Below, one piece after another: positions 51,370 through 60,541 of a DNA stretch of 64,000 bases. Within the stretch, counting starts at the first letter, position 1. Every line of letters starts with the position of its first letter. Location of the stretch: NCBI GenBank assembly GCA_947567425.1, contig CANOLV010000002.1:1-64000 (forward strand), in the 5' to 3' direction. Below the pieces are notes generated by a model that saw only the letters and a program-made list of their open reading frames with translations, searched no databases and was not told where the DNA came from. The position numbers and the translations under genes were made by a program. This DNA is from an uncultured Porphyromonadaceae bacterium. Its GTDB lineage: Bacteria; Bacteroidota; Bacteroidia; Bacteroidales; Muribaculaceae.

Positions 51370-53184
51370 CTACTCCGAAGCATGCAGGGCGGCGTATATG
51401 ATCGAAGCTTTCGAAGGCCCGACTATATCGGCTATGGAGTCAATCGAAGCCTCCCGCAGACGCTTGACGCTCTTAAAATGCTGAAGAAGAGCGTCGCGGG
51501 TCTTCTCGCCAATGCCTTTTACCCCATCTAACTCGCTGACTATCTGACCTTTGCTTCTCTGATTGCGATGATGGGTGATGCCAAATCTATGCGCCTCGTC
51601 GCGCAATTGCTGAACCACCCGCAGCGATTCTGAATTCTTGTCTATATAAAGAGGCACACTGTCACCGGGGAAATATATCTCCTCAAGTCTTTTCGCTATT
51701 CCCACCACGGCTATTGTGCCGCGGAGTCCCATGTCGTCAAGAGCCTCGACAGCGGCGCTCAACTGTCCCTTGCCGCCGTCGACCACTATGAGCTGTGGCA
51801 GATCCTCAGGAGCTTCCTCCATCATGCGGGTATAGCGACGTGTCAACACCTCCTTCATAGAAGCGAAATCGTCAGGACCGACCACCGTCTTTATGTTGAA
51901 ATGTCGGTAATCGCGCTTTGACGGACGCGCATTACGAAACACCACACATGATGCCACAGGATTGGAACCCTGTATATTTGAGTTATCGAAACATTCTATG
52001 TGGCGCGGCAACTCCGTCAGACGGAAGTCCGACTTCATTCGTTCAAGCGTACGCTCGGTGCGCTTCTCCGGATCATGCTTCTCCATCATCTTAAGCGCGT
52101 CGATACGGCTCTGACGTGCGTTGTGAGCCGACACTTCAAGAAGCTTCAGCTTGTCGCCACGTTTGGGAATATTGAATGTCACGCCTTCAAACGGACTTTC
52201 AGGTAATTCCGGCAACACCACTTCATCATACTTTATGTCAAACTTGCCGGATATCTCCGTAAGCGCATAGTCAAGAATCTGCGCCACCGACTCCTCCATC
52301 CGACGCTTGTATTCCAAAGTGATGCTCCTCACTATGGCACCGCGCCTGACGTGCATATAATTGACATAAACCTGCTCCTTATCATCATCGACACCGAACA
52401 CATCGATGTCGTCAAGCGTCTGGCTGACAATGACACTCTTCGACTGATAGCGCTCAATCAGCTGGTACTTCTCCTTGACAGCCTGCGCCTCCTCAAACCG
52501 AAGTTCCTCGCTCAGACGCGCCATATCGGCGCGGAGATAATCGAGCAGTTCCTGCGTGTCGCCGCGGAGAATCTGCTTGACATGCGATATCATGTCGGAA
52601 TAGTCCGTCTCTTCCACCAGTCCGACACAGCATCCCTGGCAATTCTTCAAGTGATATTCAAGACAAAGTCTGCCCTTCCCCTTTGCTACATAGTCGGGAG
52701 TGATGGCATGACGGCACGTGCGCACCGGATAAAGTTCTCGGATAAGGTTAAGCACCGTCTTAGCCACGGCCGTATTGGCGTATGGACCGAAATACTTCGA
52801 GCCGTCCTTAATACGCGACCTCGTCATAAATACCCGGGGGAAATGCTCCTTCGTCACGACTATCCAAGGATACGACTTATCGTCCTTAAGGAGTACATTG
52901 TAGCGCGGTTTGTATTCCTTGATCAGGGAGTTCTCCAGATTGAGCGCATCCTCCTCGGTCGGCACAACGATGTAGCGCATGTCTACGATGTTACGCACGA
53001 GAAGCATGGTACGTATCACATCATGCTGGCGGTTGAAGTATGACGACACACGCCGCTTCAGATTCTTAGCCTTCCCCACATATATGACAGTCCCGGCCGC
53101 ATCATAATATAGATAGCAGCCGGGGGATTCAGGGAGGATGGATATCTTCTCTTTAAGCGATTCGGATTTTTCGTATTTAGCCAA
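51370..53184 (-). CDS. uvrC: Excinuclease ABC subunit C
   Basis: A 604-residue repair nuclease. The GIY-YIG nuclease is at residues 15 to 95 (SPGCYLYYDAAGTVIYVGKA), a UVR contact stretch near 205 to 240 (LRFEEAQAVKEKYQLIERYQ), the second, RNase-H-like nuclease in the middle (HIECFDNSNIQGSNPVASCV, LIVVDGGKGQLSAAVEAL), and a helix-hairpin-helix pair near the end (LDGVKGIGEKTRDALLQHF). With UvrA and UvrB it cuts on both sides of bulky lesions. Length is typical. It is 17 bases downstream of apt on the same strand and may be co-transcribed. Confidence 0.97.
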   Translation of the reverse strand: MAKYEKSESLKEKISILPESPGCYLYYDAAGTVIYVGKAKNLKRRVSSYFNRQHDVIRTMLLVRNIVDMRYIVVPTEEDALNLENSLIKEYKPRYNVLLKDDKSYPWIVVTKEHFPRVFMTRSRIKDGSKYFGPYANTAVAKTVLNLIRELYPVRTCRHAITPDYVAKGKGRLCLEYHLKNCQGCCVGLVEETDYSDMISHVKQILRGDTQELLDYLRADMARLSEELRFEEAQAVKEKYQLIERYQSKSVIVSQTLDDIDVFGVDDDKEQVYVNYMHVRRGAIVRSITLEYKRRMEESVAQILDYALTEISGKFDIKYDEVVLPELPESPFEGVTFNIPKRGDKLKLLEVSAHNARQSRIDALKMMEKHDPEKRTERTLERMKSDFRLTELPRHIECFDNSNIQGSNPVASCVVFRNARPSKRDYRHFNIKTVVGPDDFASMKEVLTRRYTRMMEEAPEDLPQLIVVDGGKGQLSAAVEALDDMGLRGTIAVVGIAKRLEEIYFPGDSVPLYIDKNSESLRVVQQLRDEAHRFGITHHRNQRSKGQIVSELDGVKGIGEKTRDALLQHFKSVKRLREASIDSIADIVGPSKASIIYAALHASE

Positions 53185-53201
53185 ATCAAAAAAGTGCTTT
53201 C

Positions 53202-53720
53202 TTAGTAAACTATCAACGATGACACGTCGGCATCGGCCGGAAGATTCTTGCGGCCTTCAAGTGCGCTCAGCTCCACGATGAAGCTTATATAAATCTTCTT
53301 AGGGTTCATCTTCTTGACAAGGTTATAGCAGGCCGCCATAGTGCCTCCTGTGGCAAGCAGATCGTCGTGAATCACCACTACGTCGTCAGGTGTGATGGCG
53401 TCGCTGTGGATCTCGATCACATCCTGGCCATACTCCTTGTCATACGATTCGCTTACTACGTCGGCAGGCAACTTGCCCGGCTTACGCGCCGGCACAAATC
53501 CGGCTCCGATCTCGTAAGCGAGAATAGAACCACCGATAAATCCGCGCGATTCGATGCCCACCACTTTGGTAACACCCTTGTCGCGGTATTGCTGGGCAAG
53601 ATCCCAGCCGACGATGTGCATGGCCCTCGCATCCTTAAACATTGTGGTCAGGTCGCGGAAGATGATTCCCTTCTTGGGGAAATCGTACACATCACGGATT
53701 TTAGACTTTACATATTCCAT
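53202..53720 (-). CDS. apt: Adenine phosphoribosyltransferase
   Basis: A 172-residue enzyme that makes AMP from adenine and PRPP. Motifs: DFPKKGIIFRDLTTMFKD at the start, GIESRGFIGGSILAYEIG, and the PRPP-binding VVVIHDDLLATGGTMAA. Length and motifs are standard for Apt. It lies between mnmG and uvrC on the same strand, with a parS site 42 bases upstream of its start. Confidence 0.96.
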   Translation of the reverse strand: MEYVKSKIRDVYDFPKKGIIFRDLTTMFKDARAMHIVGWDLAQQYRDKGVTKVVGIESRGFIGGSILAYEIGAGFVPARKPGKLPADVVSESYDKEYGQDVIEIHSDAITPDDVVVIHDDLLATGGTMAACYNLVKKMNPKKIYISFIVELSALEGRKNLPADADVSSLIVY

Positions 53721-53761
53721 ATCTACATGAGTTAAATTGTTGTATATTAATTTCTTATTTA

Positions 53762-53777
53762 TGTTCCACGTGAAACA
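53762..53777. promoter_or_regulatory. parS: parS site (ParB binding)
   Basis: TGTTCCACGTGAAACA is a full match to the bacterial parS consensus TGTTNCACGTGAAACA. It lies immediately after the mnmG stop codon, in the short mnmG-apt gap. ParB spreads from such sites to load the partition and SMC machinery; they cluster near the origin, and mnmG itself is an origin-near gene in many bacteria. Confidence 0.85.
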
Positions 53778-55655
53778 TTACCGTCCCAGCATCAATAGCA
53801 GAATATTGACATCGCTGGGGGAAATCCCCGGTATGCGCGATGCCTGGGCCACCGTGGCCGGGCGTATGCGTTCGAGTTTCTGTCGCGCCTCCGTAGAGAG
53901 AGCCTTAACCTCGGAATAGTTGATGCGTCCTTCCAATTTGAGGTCTTCAAGCCGACGGATTTTTTCAGCCACAAGACGTTCGCGGCTTATATATCCCTCA
54001 TACTTCACCAGAATCTCGGCGGCCTCGATTATCTCATCGCGACGCTCTTCCTCGATAGACGCGATAAATTTGTGCAGAGCTTCTATATGCCGTTCAAGTC
54101 CCTTGATCGTGATATTAGGGCGAAGCACAAGCTCGCGCAACTTTATTCCCTGCTTCAATGGCGCAGTTCCCATCGACTCAAGAACGGGATTAATCAGCGC
54201 AGGCTTCAACGAATAGGTCGACAGAAACTCTATCAGCCTATCGCGGGCATCGCGCTTCGACACCATCAGGTCGTAGCGGTGCTGAGAGGCAAGACCAAGC
54301 TCATAGCCGTAGGGAGTGAGCCTCATGTCGGCATCGTCCTGGCGCAAAAGTATACGGTACTCGGCGCGTGATGTAAACATACGGTAAGGCTCGTCGACGC
54401 CCTTGGTCACGAGGTCGTCGATCAGCACTCCGATATATGCTTCGTCGCGCGACAGCACAAATTCATCCTTGCCGAGCACTGCCGACGCGGCATTGATGCC
54501 GGCCATCAGCCCTTGTCCGGCAGCCTCCTCATAGCCCGTTGTGCCGTTAACCTGCCCTGCGAAATAGAGTCCTCCGACGAGCTTTGTCTCAAGCGTGTGG
54601 CGGAGCTGCGTCGGATCAAAAAAGTCATATTCTATCGCATATCCCGGACGGTAAATCCTGACGTCGGAGAGTGCCGGTACTGAGGACAAGGCATCAACCT
54701 GCACCTGCAGAGGAAGCGACGAAGAGAATCCGTTTAGATAGAATTCATGCGTATCTTCACCCTCCGGTTCAAGAAAGAGCTGATGCTCATTCTTATCCGC
54801 GAAGGTCACAATCTTTGTCTCTATACTCGGACAGTAACGCGGACCTATGCTTTGGATCTGACCGTTGTAAAGCGGAGAGTCAGGAAGTCCCTCGCGCAGT
54901 ATCTCATGTGTGCGGGCATTTGTATATGTGATATAGCAGTCGCGCTGCTTAAGTTCGCGCCTGACCTCCGGCAGATAGCTGAATTTATGGAAGTCGTCAT
55001 CGCCCGGTTGCGGGGTTGTAAGTTCCCACTTCACACTTCGACCGTCTATTCTGACCGGAGTTCCAGTCTTCATCCTGTCGGACGTAAAACCGTAGTCAAG
55101 CAACTGCTCGGTGATACCGTGGGAATAAGGCTCCGAGACTCTCCCACCCTTCACCTGGGCACGCCCGACATGCATCAGACCATTGAGAAATGTTCCGGCA
55201 GTAAGCACCACCTTACGCGCGGTAAACCTGACGCCGAGTGCAGTCACTATACCCTTGACTTTACCATCCTCGATGACCAGCGACACCACCGAATCCTGCC
55301 ACATATACAGATTGTCGGTATTTTCAAGAATACGCCTCCATTCGGCACTGAACTTCATTCGGTCGCTCTGCGAACGCGGGCTCCACATGGCCGGACCCTT
55401 AGAGCGGTTAAGCATCCTGAACTGGATGGCAGTCCGGTCGGTGACTATGCCCATCATACCTCCGAGTGCGTCAATTTCACGCACTATCTGTCCTTTGGCG
55501 ATTCCTCCAACCGCAGGATTACAGCTCATCTGAGCTATTTTATTCATGTCCATTGTCACAAGAAGCGTGGACACACCCATCTTGGCCGCGGCATGTGCGG
55601 CCTCGCAACCGGCATGTCCGGCACCTATCACAATGACATCGTAGTCAAAAACCAT
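53778..55655 (-). CDS. mnmG: tRNA uridine-5-carboxymethylaminomethyl modification enzyme
   Basis: A 625-residue FAD enzyme. The dinucleotide motif is YDVIVIGAGHAGCEAAHAAA; other signatures are MSCNPAVGGIAKGQIVREID, RTGTPVR-like MKTGTPVRID, and the end LTPYGYELGL, IKLRELVLRPNITI. With MnmE it modifies U34 of several tRNAs. Length fits (about 620 to 630). Its start overlaps the end of ybeY by 11 bases; the parS site is right after its stop. Confidence 0.97.
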   Translation of the reverse strand: MVFDYDVIVIGAGHAGCEAAHAAAKMGVSTLLVTMDMNKIAQMSCNPAVGGIAKGQIVREIDALGGMMGIVTDRTAIQFRMLNRSKGPAMWSPRSQSDRMKFSAEWRRILENTDNLYMWQDSVVSLVIEDGKVKGIVTALGVRFTARKVVLTAGTFLNGLMHVGRAQVKGGRVSEPYSHGITEQLLDYGFTSDRMKTGTPVRIDGRSVKWELTTPQPGDDDFHKFSYLPEVRRELKQRDCYITYTNARTHEILREGLPDSPLYNGQIQSIGPRYCPSIETKIVTFADKNEHQLFLEPEGEDTHEFYLNGFSSSLPLQVQVDALSSVPALSDVRIYRPGYAIEYDFFDPTQLRHTLETKLVGGLYFAGQVNGTTGYEEAAGQGLMAGINAASAVLGKDEFVLSRDEAYIGVLIDDLVTKGVDEPYRMFTSRAEYRILLRQDDADMRLTPYGYELGLASQHRYDLMVSKRDARDRLIEFLSTYSLKPALINPVLESMGTAPLKQGIKLRELVLRPNITIKGLERHIEALHKFIASIEEERRDEIIEAAEILVKYEGYISRERLVAEKIRRLEDLKLEGRINYSEVKALSTEARQKLERIRPATVAQASRIPGISPSDVNILLLMLGR

Positions 55656-56091
55656 CGCTTGTCTGAATTATATCATATAAACTTAAAGCCTCATCTTCGT
55701 GGCTTTCCATTATCTCGCGTTCTCCTGGCCCCTTGTCGTTAATGCCGCATAAGTGGAGTATGCCATGTATGATCACTCTGAGCAGTTCCCGGTCGTAAGC
55801 GGCACCCACCAGTTCGGCATTGGATGCGACAGTGTCAAGCGAGAGCACTATGTCGCCACTTATCAAGCGGCCGCGACTATTGTCAAAAGTTATAATGTCG
55901 GTATAATAGTCATGCCGGAGGAACTCTTGGTTGACTTCAAGGATATGGGCATCATCGCAAAACAGATAGCCTATAGGACCCACAATTCGTCCGTGGCTCT
56001 TAGCGACCTCTGCAATCCAACGCTCAAGCCTGTCATAGTCAAGTGAAGGCATTTCGACGTTCCTGCATTCCCAAAGCATTTTATCGCTCAT
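55645..56091 (-). CDS. ybeY: Endoribonuclease YbeY
   Basis: A 148-residue metalloprotein of rRNA maturation. The motif HGILHLCGINDKGPGERE supplies the zinc histidines (H-x-x-x-H, then N-D instead of D-H), with DYYTDIITFDNS before it, both typical. The ATG at 56091 is preferred over 56103 because MSDKMLWECRN is the usual length. It ends 11 bases inside mnmG, so the two are co-transcribed. Confidence 0.9.
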   Translation of the reverse strand: MSDKMLWECRNVEMPSLDYDRLERWIAEVAKSHGRIVGPIGYLFCDDAHILEVNQEFLRHDYYTDIITFDNSRGRLISGDIVLSLDTVASNAELVGAAYDRELLRVIIHGILHLCGINDKGPGEREIMESHEDEALSLYDIIQTSDGF

Positions 56092-56164
56092 ATTTACAAT
56101 CAATTATTACTTACAAAAATACAAATTTTCAGTCATTCACACAAGATGCCTATTAAATGCTTTC

Positions 56165-57397
56165 TTAATGGAAAAATATATATGCCGCAACTATACCGCT
56201 GACCGAACCTACGACATCCGCCAACAACGCATACGGCACGGCATAACGGGTCTTGACCACTCCGACACTGCCGAAATAAACGGCAAGGATATAAAATGTA
56301 GTATCGGTGCTTCCCTGTATGGCAGCAGACACCCTTGAAACAAAAGCATCAGCACCATGCAGATTCATCAGATCAACCATCAGGCCACGACTGCCACTTC
56401 CGCTCAGAGGCTTCATTATGGCCGTAGGCAAGGCTTCAATCCAGTCGGCATCCATACCTATGAATCCCGCGCATGACATCATCACGTCAGTTATCACATC
56501 CATAGCACCCGATGCACGGAACATACCTATGGCAACGAGTATTGCCACAAGATATGGAATAATCATAACCGCAGTACGGAATCCCTCCTTAGCTCCCTCA
56601 ATAAATGCATCATACATATTGACCTTACGGCGCAGACCAGAACATATAAACAGCATGATCACTCCAAACAGCATGAAGTTGGCTATAAATCCGGAATATA
56701 GCTCGACATCCTCCTTGGACATTGAAGAGAACACCCAAACTATACCGGAAACAACGGCGGCAAGACCGCCGAGCCAAGCCACCATAACCTTGTCCCAAAG
56801 CCGTATTCCCTGCTTGAGACACATGGCCACAATGCCCACAAATGTCGATATAAACGTGGCGAGTAGTATCGGCAAAAATACATCGGTGGGATTGGCGGCA
56901 CCGGCCTGTGCCCTGTACATCATAATTCCGATCGGGATAAAGCAGAGGCCTGAAGCATTCAGAATCAAAAACATCAGCATAGCGTCCGTAGCCGTGTCCT
57001 TCCGCTTATTAAGTTCCTGCATTTCCTGCATAGCCTTAAGCCCCAGCGGAGTCGCGGCATTGTCAAGTCCCAGCATGTTGGCCGAGACATTCATAAATAT
57101 TGAACCCATAGCCGGATGCCCCTTCGGAATGCCCGGAAACAGACGGGAGAAAAGCGGACTGATCAACCGACCGAACATCTGGATGACTCCGGCCCGCTCT
57201 CCGATCTTCATGAGTCCCATCCATAGGGATAGAACTCCCGTAAGTCCGAGTGCGATCTCAAATGCATTTGCCGCCGAAGTGAAGGATGATCCCATTATCC
57301 TGCTCCAGATTTCAATGTCTCCCTCAAAAAGGCTTTTGCCGGCAGCCACCAAAAATGCCACCAGAAAAAATGCTATCCAAATGTAGTTCAATACCAT
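56165..57397 (-). CDS. Fused SpmA/SpmB-type nucleoside-recognition (Gate) membrane protein
   Basis: A 410-residue inner-membrane protein with about ten hydrophobic segments. The SpmA-like half has LSLWMGLMKIGERAGVIQMF and MNVSANMLGLDNAATPLGLK; the SpmB-like half has EGAKEGFRTAVMIIPYLVAI and the tail TDTTFYILAVYFGSVGVVKT. In Bacteroidetes the two are usually fused, as here. The Gate family is linked to transport of nucleosides or other small molecules; the exact role is unknown outside spore-formers. Confidence 0.9.
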   Translation of the reverse strand: MVLNYIWIAFFLVAFLVAAGKSLFEGDIEIWSRIMGSSFTSAANAFEIALGLTGVLSLWMGLMKIGERAGVIQMFGRLISPLFSRLFPGIPKGHPAMGSIFMNVSANMLGLDNAATPLGLKAMQEMQELNKRKDTATDAMLMFLILNASGLCFIPIGIMMYRAQAGAANPTDVFLPILLATFISTFVGIVAMCLKQGIRLWDKVMVAWLGGLAAVVSGIVWVFSSMSKEDVELYSGFIANFMLFGVIMLFICSGLRRKVNMYDAFIEGAKEGFRTAVMIIPYLVAILVAIGMFRASGAMDVITDVMMSCAGFIGMDADWIEALPTAIMKPLSGSGSRGLMVDLMNLHGADAFVSRVSAAIQGSTDTTFYILAVYFGSVGVVKTRYAVPYALLADVVGSVSGIVAAYIFFH

Positions 57398-57628
57398 TGT
57401 AAGTGCTTGTTTGAATTTAATCTATTAGTTTTTACAAAATTAATTCATATTTACCATTTATTCAAAATAGCTCGTTTTTTTAGAGTTTAACCACCGAGAG
57501 GCAAAAATCGCACATATACTACTGAATTACAGCGCATTAACATGCATTTTAACGCTCTGAGATTTAAATATTTAAATTTACACGACCATCTGCACGGGAA
57601 TTTTAGAATCTCGCGCGGAAAAATTTCT

Positions 57629-57636
57629 TAACTTTG
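57629..57636 (+). promoter_or_regulatory. -7 element TAACTTTG before the alkD remnant
   Basis: Perfect TAACTTTG, 29 bases before the ATG at 57666. It may now serve the glycosyltransferase operon behind the broken gene. Confidence 0.6.
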
Positions 57637-57665
57637 CGATATTACCCACGCGCAACAATCAGACG

Positions 57666-57947
57666 ATGGATAAAAATTGGGAAAAAATTTTAACTGATAT
57701 AACTGAACCTGCAAAGGTGTCAATATTATCACGATTTTTCAAAACCGCTCCCCGCGAATACGGCAAAGACTACCGCTTTGTCAAATCCACAGGACCGGTC
57801 GACCAGATGATTGTGCGGACTGCCCCCGCCCTCTCCCCTACCCTATGGATTCAAAGAAGAGCAATCCCTTCCTTCATACGCGGACTTACGCTCCACAAAG
57901 AGATGTTCCCGCTCGATCGGCATCGATACACTCATAATCTTAAGTAA
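57666..57947 (+). pseudogene. Truncated AlkD-type gene
   Basis: The first 65 or so of 93 residues align with the start of the intact AlkD at 21596: ILSRFFKTAPREYGKDYRFV against LMRFFKTGPGQYGAGDKFVG, then VDQMIVRTAPALSP against VRMVVKKSWKNTP. After that the frame no longer fits and stops, so about 60 per cent of the gene is missing. The promoter is intact and the next gene starts 29 bases later, so the remnant may now act mostly as a leader for the glycosyltransferase operon. Confidence 0.6.
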
Positions 57948-57976
57948 CCTCAATATAGCCCAAACGAGAATAAGCC

Positions 57977-58765
57977 ATGGCGCATATATCAGTAACCATC
58001 ATAACTTACAACGAGGAAAAAAGAATCGCATCCTGCCTTGAATCGGTAAAGGAGATAGCAGATGAAATAATCGTGGTCGACTCGCTATCCACCGACCGCA
58101 CGGCAGAGATATGCCGCGACTTCGGATGTAAAGTGACTCAACGTAGGTTTTCCGGATTCGGCGCCCAGCGTCAATTCGCAACTTCGCTGACCACCCACAG
58201 TTATGTACTGACCATCGACGCCGACGAAGTGCTGTCGCCGGCCCTCATAGCCTCGCTAAAAAAGCTGAAGGCCGATGGATTCAAACACCGCGTATATTCG
58301 ATGTCGCGCCTCAACTTCTACTGCGGCCAGCCCGTGAAGCACTGCGGGTGGTATCCCGACATTCAGATCCGGCTATTCGACAAACGTTATGCCAACTGGA
58401 ACCTTCATGGACTTAAAGAACGTGTGATATTCCCTGCCACCCTGCATCCCGAACCCATCGACGGCGACATACTGCACTACAGATGCTCCACACCCCAGGA
58501 ATACCGAACAGTCCAACGACGCCATGCCGCGTTGGCCTCGCGCGACATCACATCAAGCAGAGAGTCGGTCAGATTCTATACTCCGCTAATAAAAGGTGCC
58601 GAGGCTTTTCTTGACATGTATCTGCTCAACGGCGCCATACTTGACGGACGCGAAGGCCGGGCCATCAGCCGAGAACAATTCCGCTCGGCCTACATAGCAT
58701 ATAACATGGCACGTCGATCGCGCCGCAAGAAGTCAACGAATTCCGACAATAACCCGCGCACATGA
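57977..58765 (+). CDS. Family 2 glycosyltransferase (WaaE/LPS-type)
   Basis: A 262-residue cytosolic or membrane-associated enzyme. GT-A fold: HISVTIITYNEEKRIASCLE at the start, then DEIIVVDSLSTDRTAEICRD, and the metal-binding DxD in LTIDADEVLSP. The end, with GDILHYRCSTPQEYRTVQRR, matches the WaaE-like beta-1,4-glucosyltransferases of LPS core and capsule. It is the first intact gene of a six-gene forward operon; its end overlaps the next start by 4 bases. Confidence 0.9.
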   Translation: MAHISVTIITYNEEKRIASCLESVKEIADEIIVVDSLSTDRTAEICRDFGCKVTQRRFSGFGAQRQFATSLTTHSYVLTIDADEVLSPALIASLKKLKADGFKHRVYSMSRLNFYCGQPVKHCGWYPDIQIRLFDKRYANWNLHGLKERVIFPATLHPEPIDGDILHYRCSTPQEYRTVQRRHAALASRDITSSRESVRFYTPLIKGAEAFLDMYLLNGAILDGREGRAISREQFRSAYIAYNMARRSRRKKSTNSDNNPRT

Positions 58766-59730
58766 ACATCATCTATATCACAGGAGAAAAGACCTGGGGT
58801 TCATCATCCCAGTATATGCTCGATATGGCCGAAGCCATGGCTCAAAAAAGCCATAAGGTACTCGCGGCCACGTCATCCAACCAAAGGATACGCGGACGGT
58901 TCGCGTCAAAAGGAATCGACACACTGCCCATAGTCGGCGGACTATCGTTCAATATGCTGAGCATGTTCCGTTTGAGCCGCGTTCTGAAAAAGTCCGGACC
59001 GGTCATCGTTCATGTGTGCAGCATCAACGACGCATCCATCGCGTCAAGAGCCAAAGAGATGTCGGGCAATGCCGGTGTACGCCTCGTGGCCAGCCTGATC
59101 GATTCCGCACAGAGCCACACTTCATCCGGTCTTGCCGAAGAGGTGCTCAAAAAGTTTGACGCAATAATAGTAGATAACGACACCCGCCGCACATCGACGG
59201 ACACCGCACCAATCCACAGGATGCCGGTCAGCGTCCCTCAATGCGAATATCCGGCTCCGGCACGTTTGCCGGAAATTCCGGTCATAGTGTTCCATGGCAG
59301 GATAACTCCCGATAAACGACTTGAATGTCTGCTTGAAGCCGTCGCTTCCAACTCTGACCTCGACTTTAAACTGCGGATCATAGGTGAAGGCGTCGCCTCG
59401 CACGTCATGCCACTGAAGCAGACAGCCAGACGGCTCGGAATAGAAGACCGCATCGAATGGACCGGCTACTCCGACGACGCACGCCGCCTTCTGTCAGATG
59501 CATCCGTTGGCATATATCCCGACAGCCGCGCATCGTCATTCGCCATAAAGGAATGCATCGCACAAGGTATTCCGGTCGTGACGGATTATGACGGCACTTT
59601 GGCTGAAAGTCTGCGCCACGCACTCATAGGCAACGATACGCCCCACGGAGCATCGTCAGACACAGTCTATATCCAGCCTTACGGAAACTTCATCCGCGAC
59701 ATGGAATCCTTATACTCCGACTTGTTATAA
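58762..59730 (+). CDS. Family 4 glycosyltransferase
   Basis: A 322-residue GT-B enzyme. N-terminal Rossmann half (MNIIYITGEKTWGSSSQYML), then IPVIVFHGRITPDKRLECLL at the domain junction and the C-terminal donor half RLGIEDRIEWTGYSDDARRL, with SFAIKECIAQGIPVVTDYDG holding the conserved Glu of family 4. It adds a sugar to a lipid-linked or core oligosaccharide. Its ATG overlaps the stop of the previous gene (ATGA), so they are coupled. Confidence 0.88.
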   Translation: MNIIYITGEKTWGSSSQYMLDMAEAMAQKSHKVLAATSSNQRIRGRFASKGIDTLPIVGGLSFNMLSMFRLSRVLKKSGPVIVHVCSINDASIASRAKEMSGNAGVRLVASLIDSAQSHTSSGLAEEVLKKFDAIIVDNDTRRTSTDTAPIHRMPVSVPQCEYPAPARLPEIPVIVFHGRITPDKRLECLLEAVASNSDLDFKLRIIGEGVASHVMPLKQTARRLGIEDRIEWTGYSDDARRLLSDASVGIYPDSRASSFAIKECIAQGIPVVTDYDGTLAESLRHALIGNDTPHGASSDTVYIQPYGNFIRDMESLYSDLL

Positions 59731-59749
59731 TGAATAAAGACAGATTGAC

Positions 59750-60541
59750 ATGGACAACAACGACAATAATAAAATTTCGGTCGTAATCAACACCTACAAT
59801 GCGCAGCTTTACCTACAGCAAGTGCTGGATACCGTAAAGGACTTCGACGAAGTGCTGGTGTGCGACATGGAGAGCACCGATTCGACTGTAGAGATAGCCC
59901 TGCGCAACGGCTGCAAGGTGGTCACTTTCCCGAAGGCCAACCACCGGTGCGCCGAACCTGCACGTACGTTCGCCATCCAATCAGCGTCAAATCCTTGGGT
60001 ACTTACCGTTGATGCCGACGAGCTGGTGACGCCACAACTACGCGAATACCTCTACGACCGGATTAAAGATCAGGATTGCCCCGCCGGTCTGTATATACCG
60101 CGAAAGAACTACTTCATGGGACGGTTCATCAGAGCCGGCTACCCCGACTACATACTCCGGTTCTTCAAACGCGAGGGCACCGTATGGCCACCTTACGTCC
60201 ACACTATGCCTATAGTCCAGGGTCGTACCGAAAAGATTCCCGCCGGACGCGAGGAGCTTGCATTAATCCATCTCGACGAAGAGGGCGTGGAGTCGAGGGT
60301 GCGCAAGCTAAACGACTACTCATCCGACGCGGCCCAAAAACGCAAAGGCAAGAACTACGGAGTGCTGACGCTCTTCACCAAACCCGCTTTCCACTTCTTC
60401 AAATATTATATATTCAAAGGTGGATTCCGCGACGGAAAACCCGCTCTCATACGAGCACTGCTGAACGCTTTCTACCAAGTTATGGTAGTGGCAAAAGTGA
60501 TCGAACTGAATCAGAAATCAAAGAACAACAAACAGATATGA
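59750..60541 (+). CDS. Family 2 glycosyltransferase
   Basis: A 263-residue GT-A enzyme: KISVVINTYNAQLYLQQVLD, then DEVLVCDMESTDSTVEIALR and DxD in LTVDADELVTPQ. The middle part PRKNYFMGRFIRAGYPDYIL and end FHFFKYYIFKGGFRDGKPAL are like the first glycosyltransferase of the operon. It ends in ATGA overlap with the next gene. The acceptor and donor sugars are unknown. Confidence 0.9.
   Translation: MDNNDNNKISVVINTYNAQLYLQQVLDTVKDFDEVLVCDMESTDSTVEIALRNGCKVVTFPKANHRCAEPARTFAIQSASNPWVLTVDADELVTPQLREYLYDRIKDQDCPAGLYIPRKNYFMGRFIRAGYPDYILRFFKREGTVWPPYVHTMPIVQGRTEKIPAGREELALIHLDEEGVESRVRKLNDYSSDAAQKRKGKNYGVLTLFTKPAFHFFKYYIFKGGFRDGKPALIRALLNAFYQVMVVAKVIELNQKSKNNKQI

Noticed and set aside
54747..55742. 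331-codon open frame on the plus strand
   Set aside because: Antisense to mnmG and ybeY, which have full family motifs.
56307..57386. 359-codon open frame on the plus strand
   Set aside because: Antisense shadow of the SpmA/SpmB-type gene; low-complexity Ser/Ile/Pro composition.
60076..60537. N-terminal extension of the fucosyltransferase-like gene
   Set aside because: Runs in another frame over the preceding glycosyltransferase and has no protein-like composition; the ATG at 60538 overlaps the previous stop.
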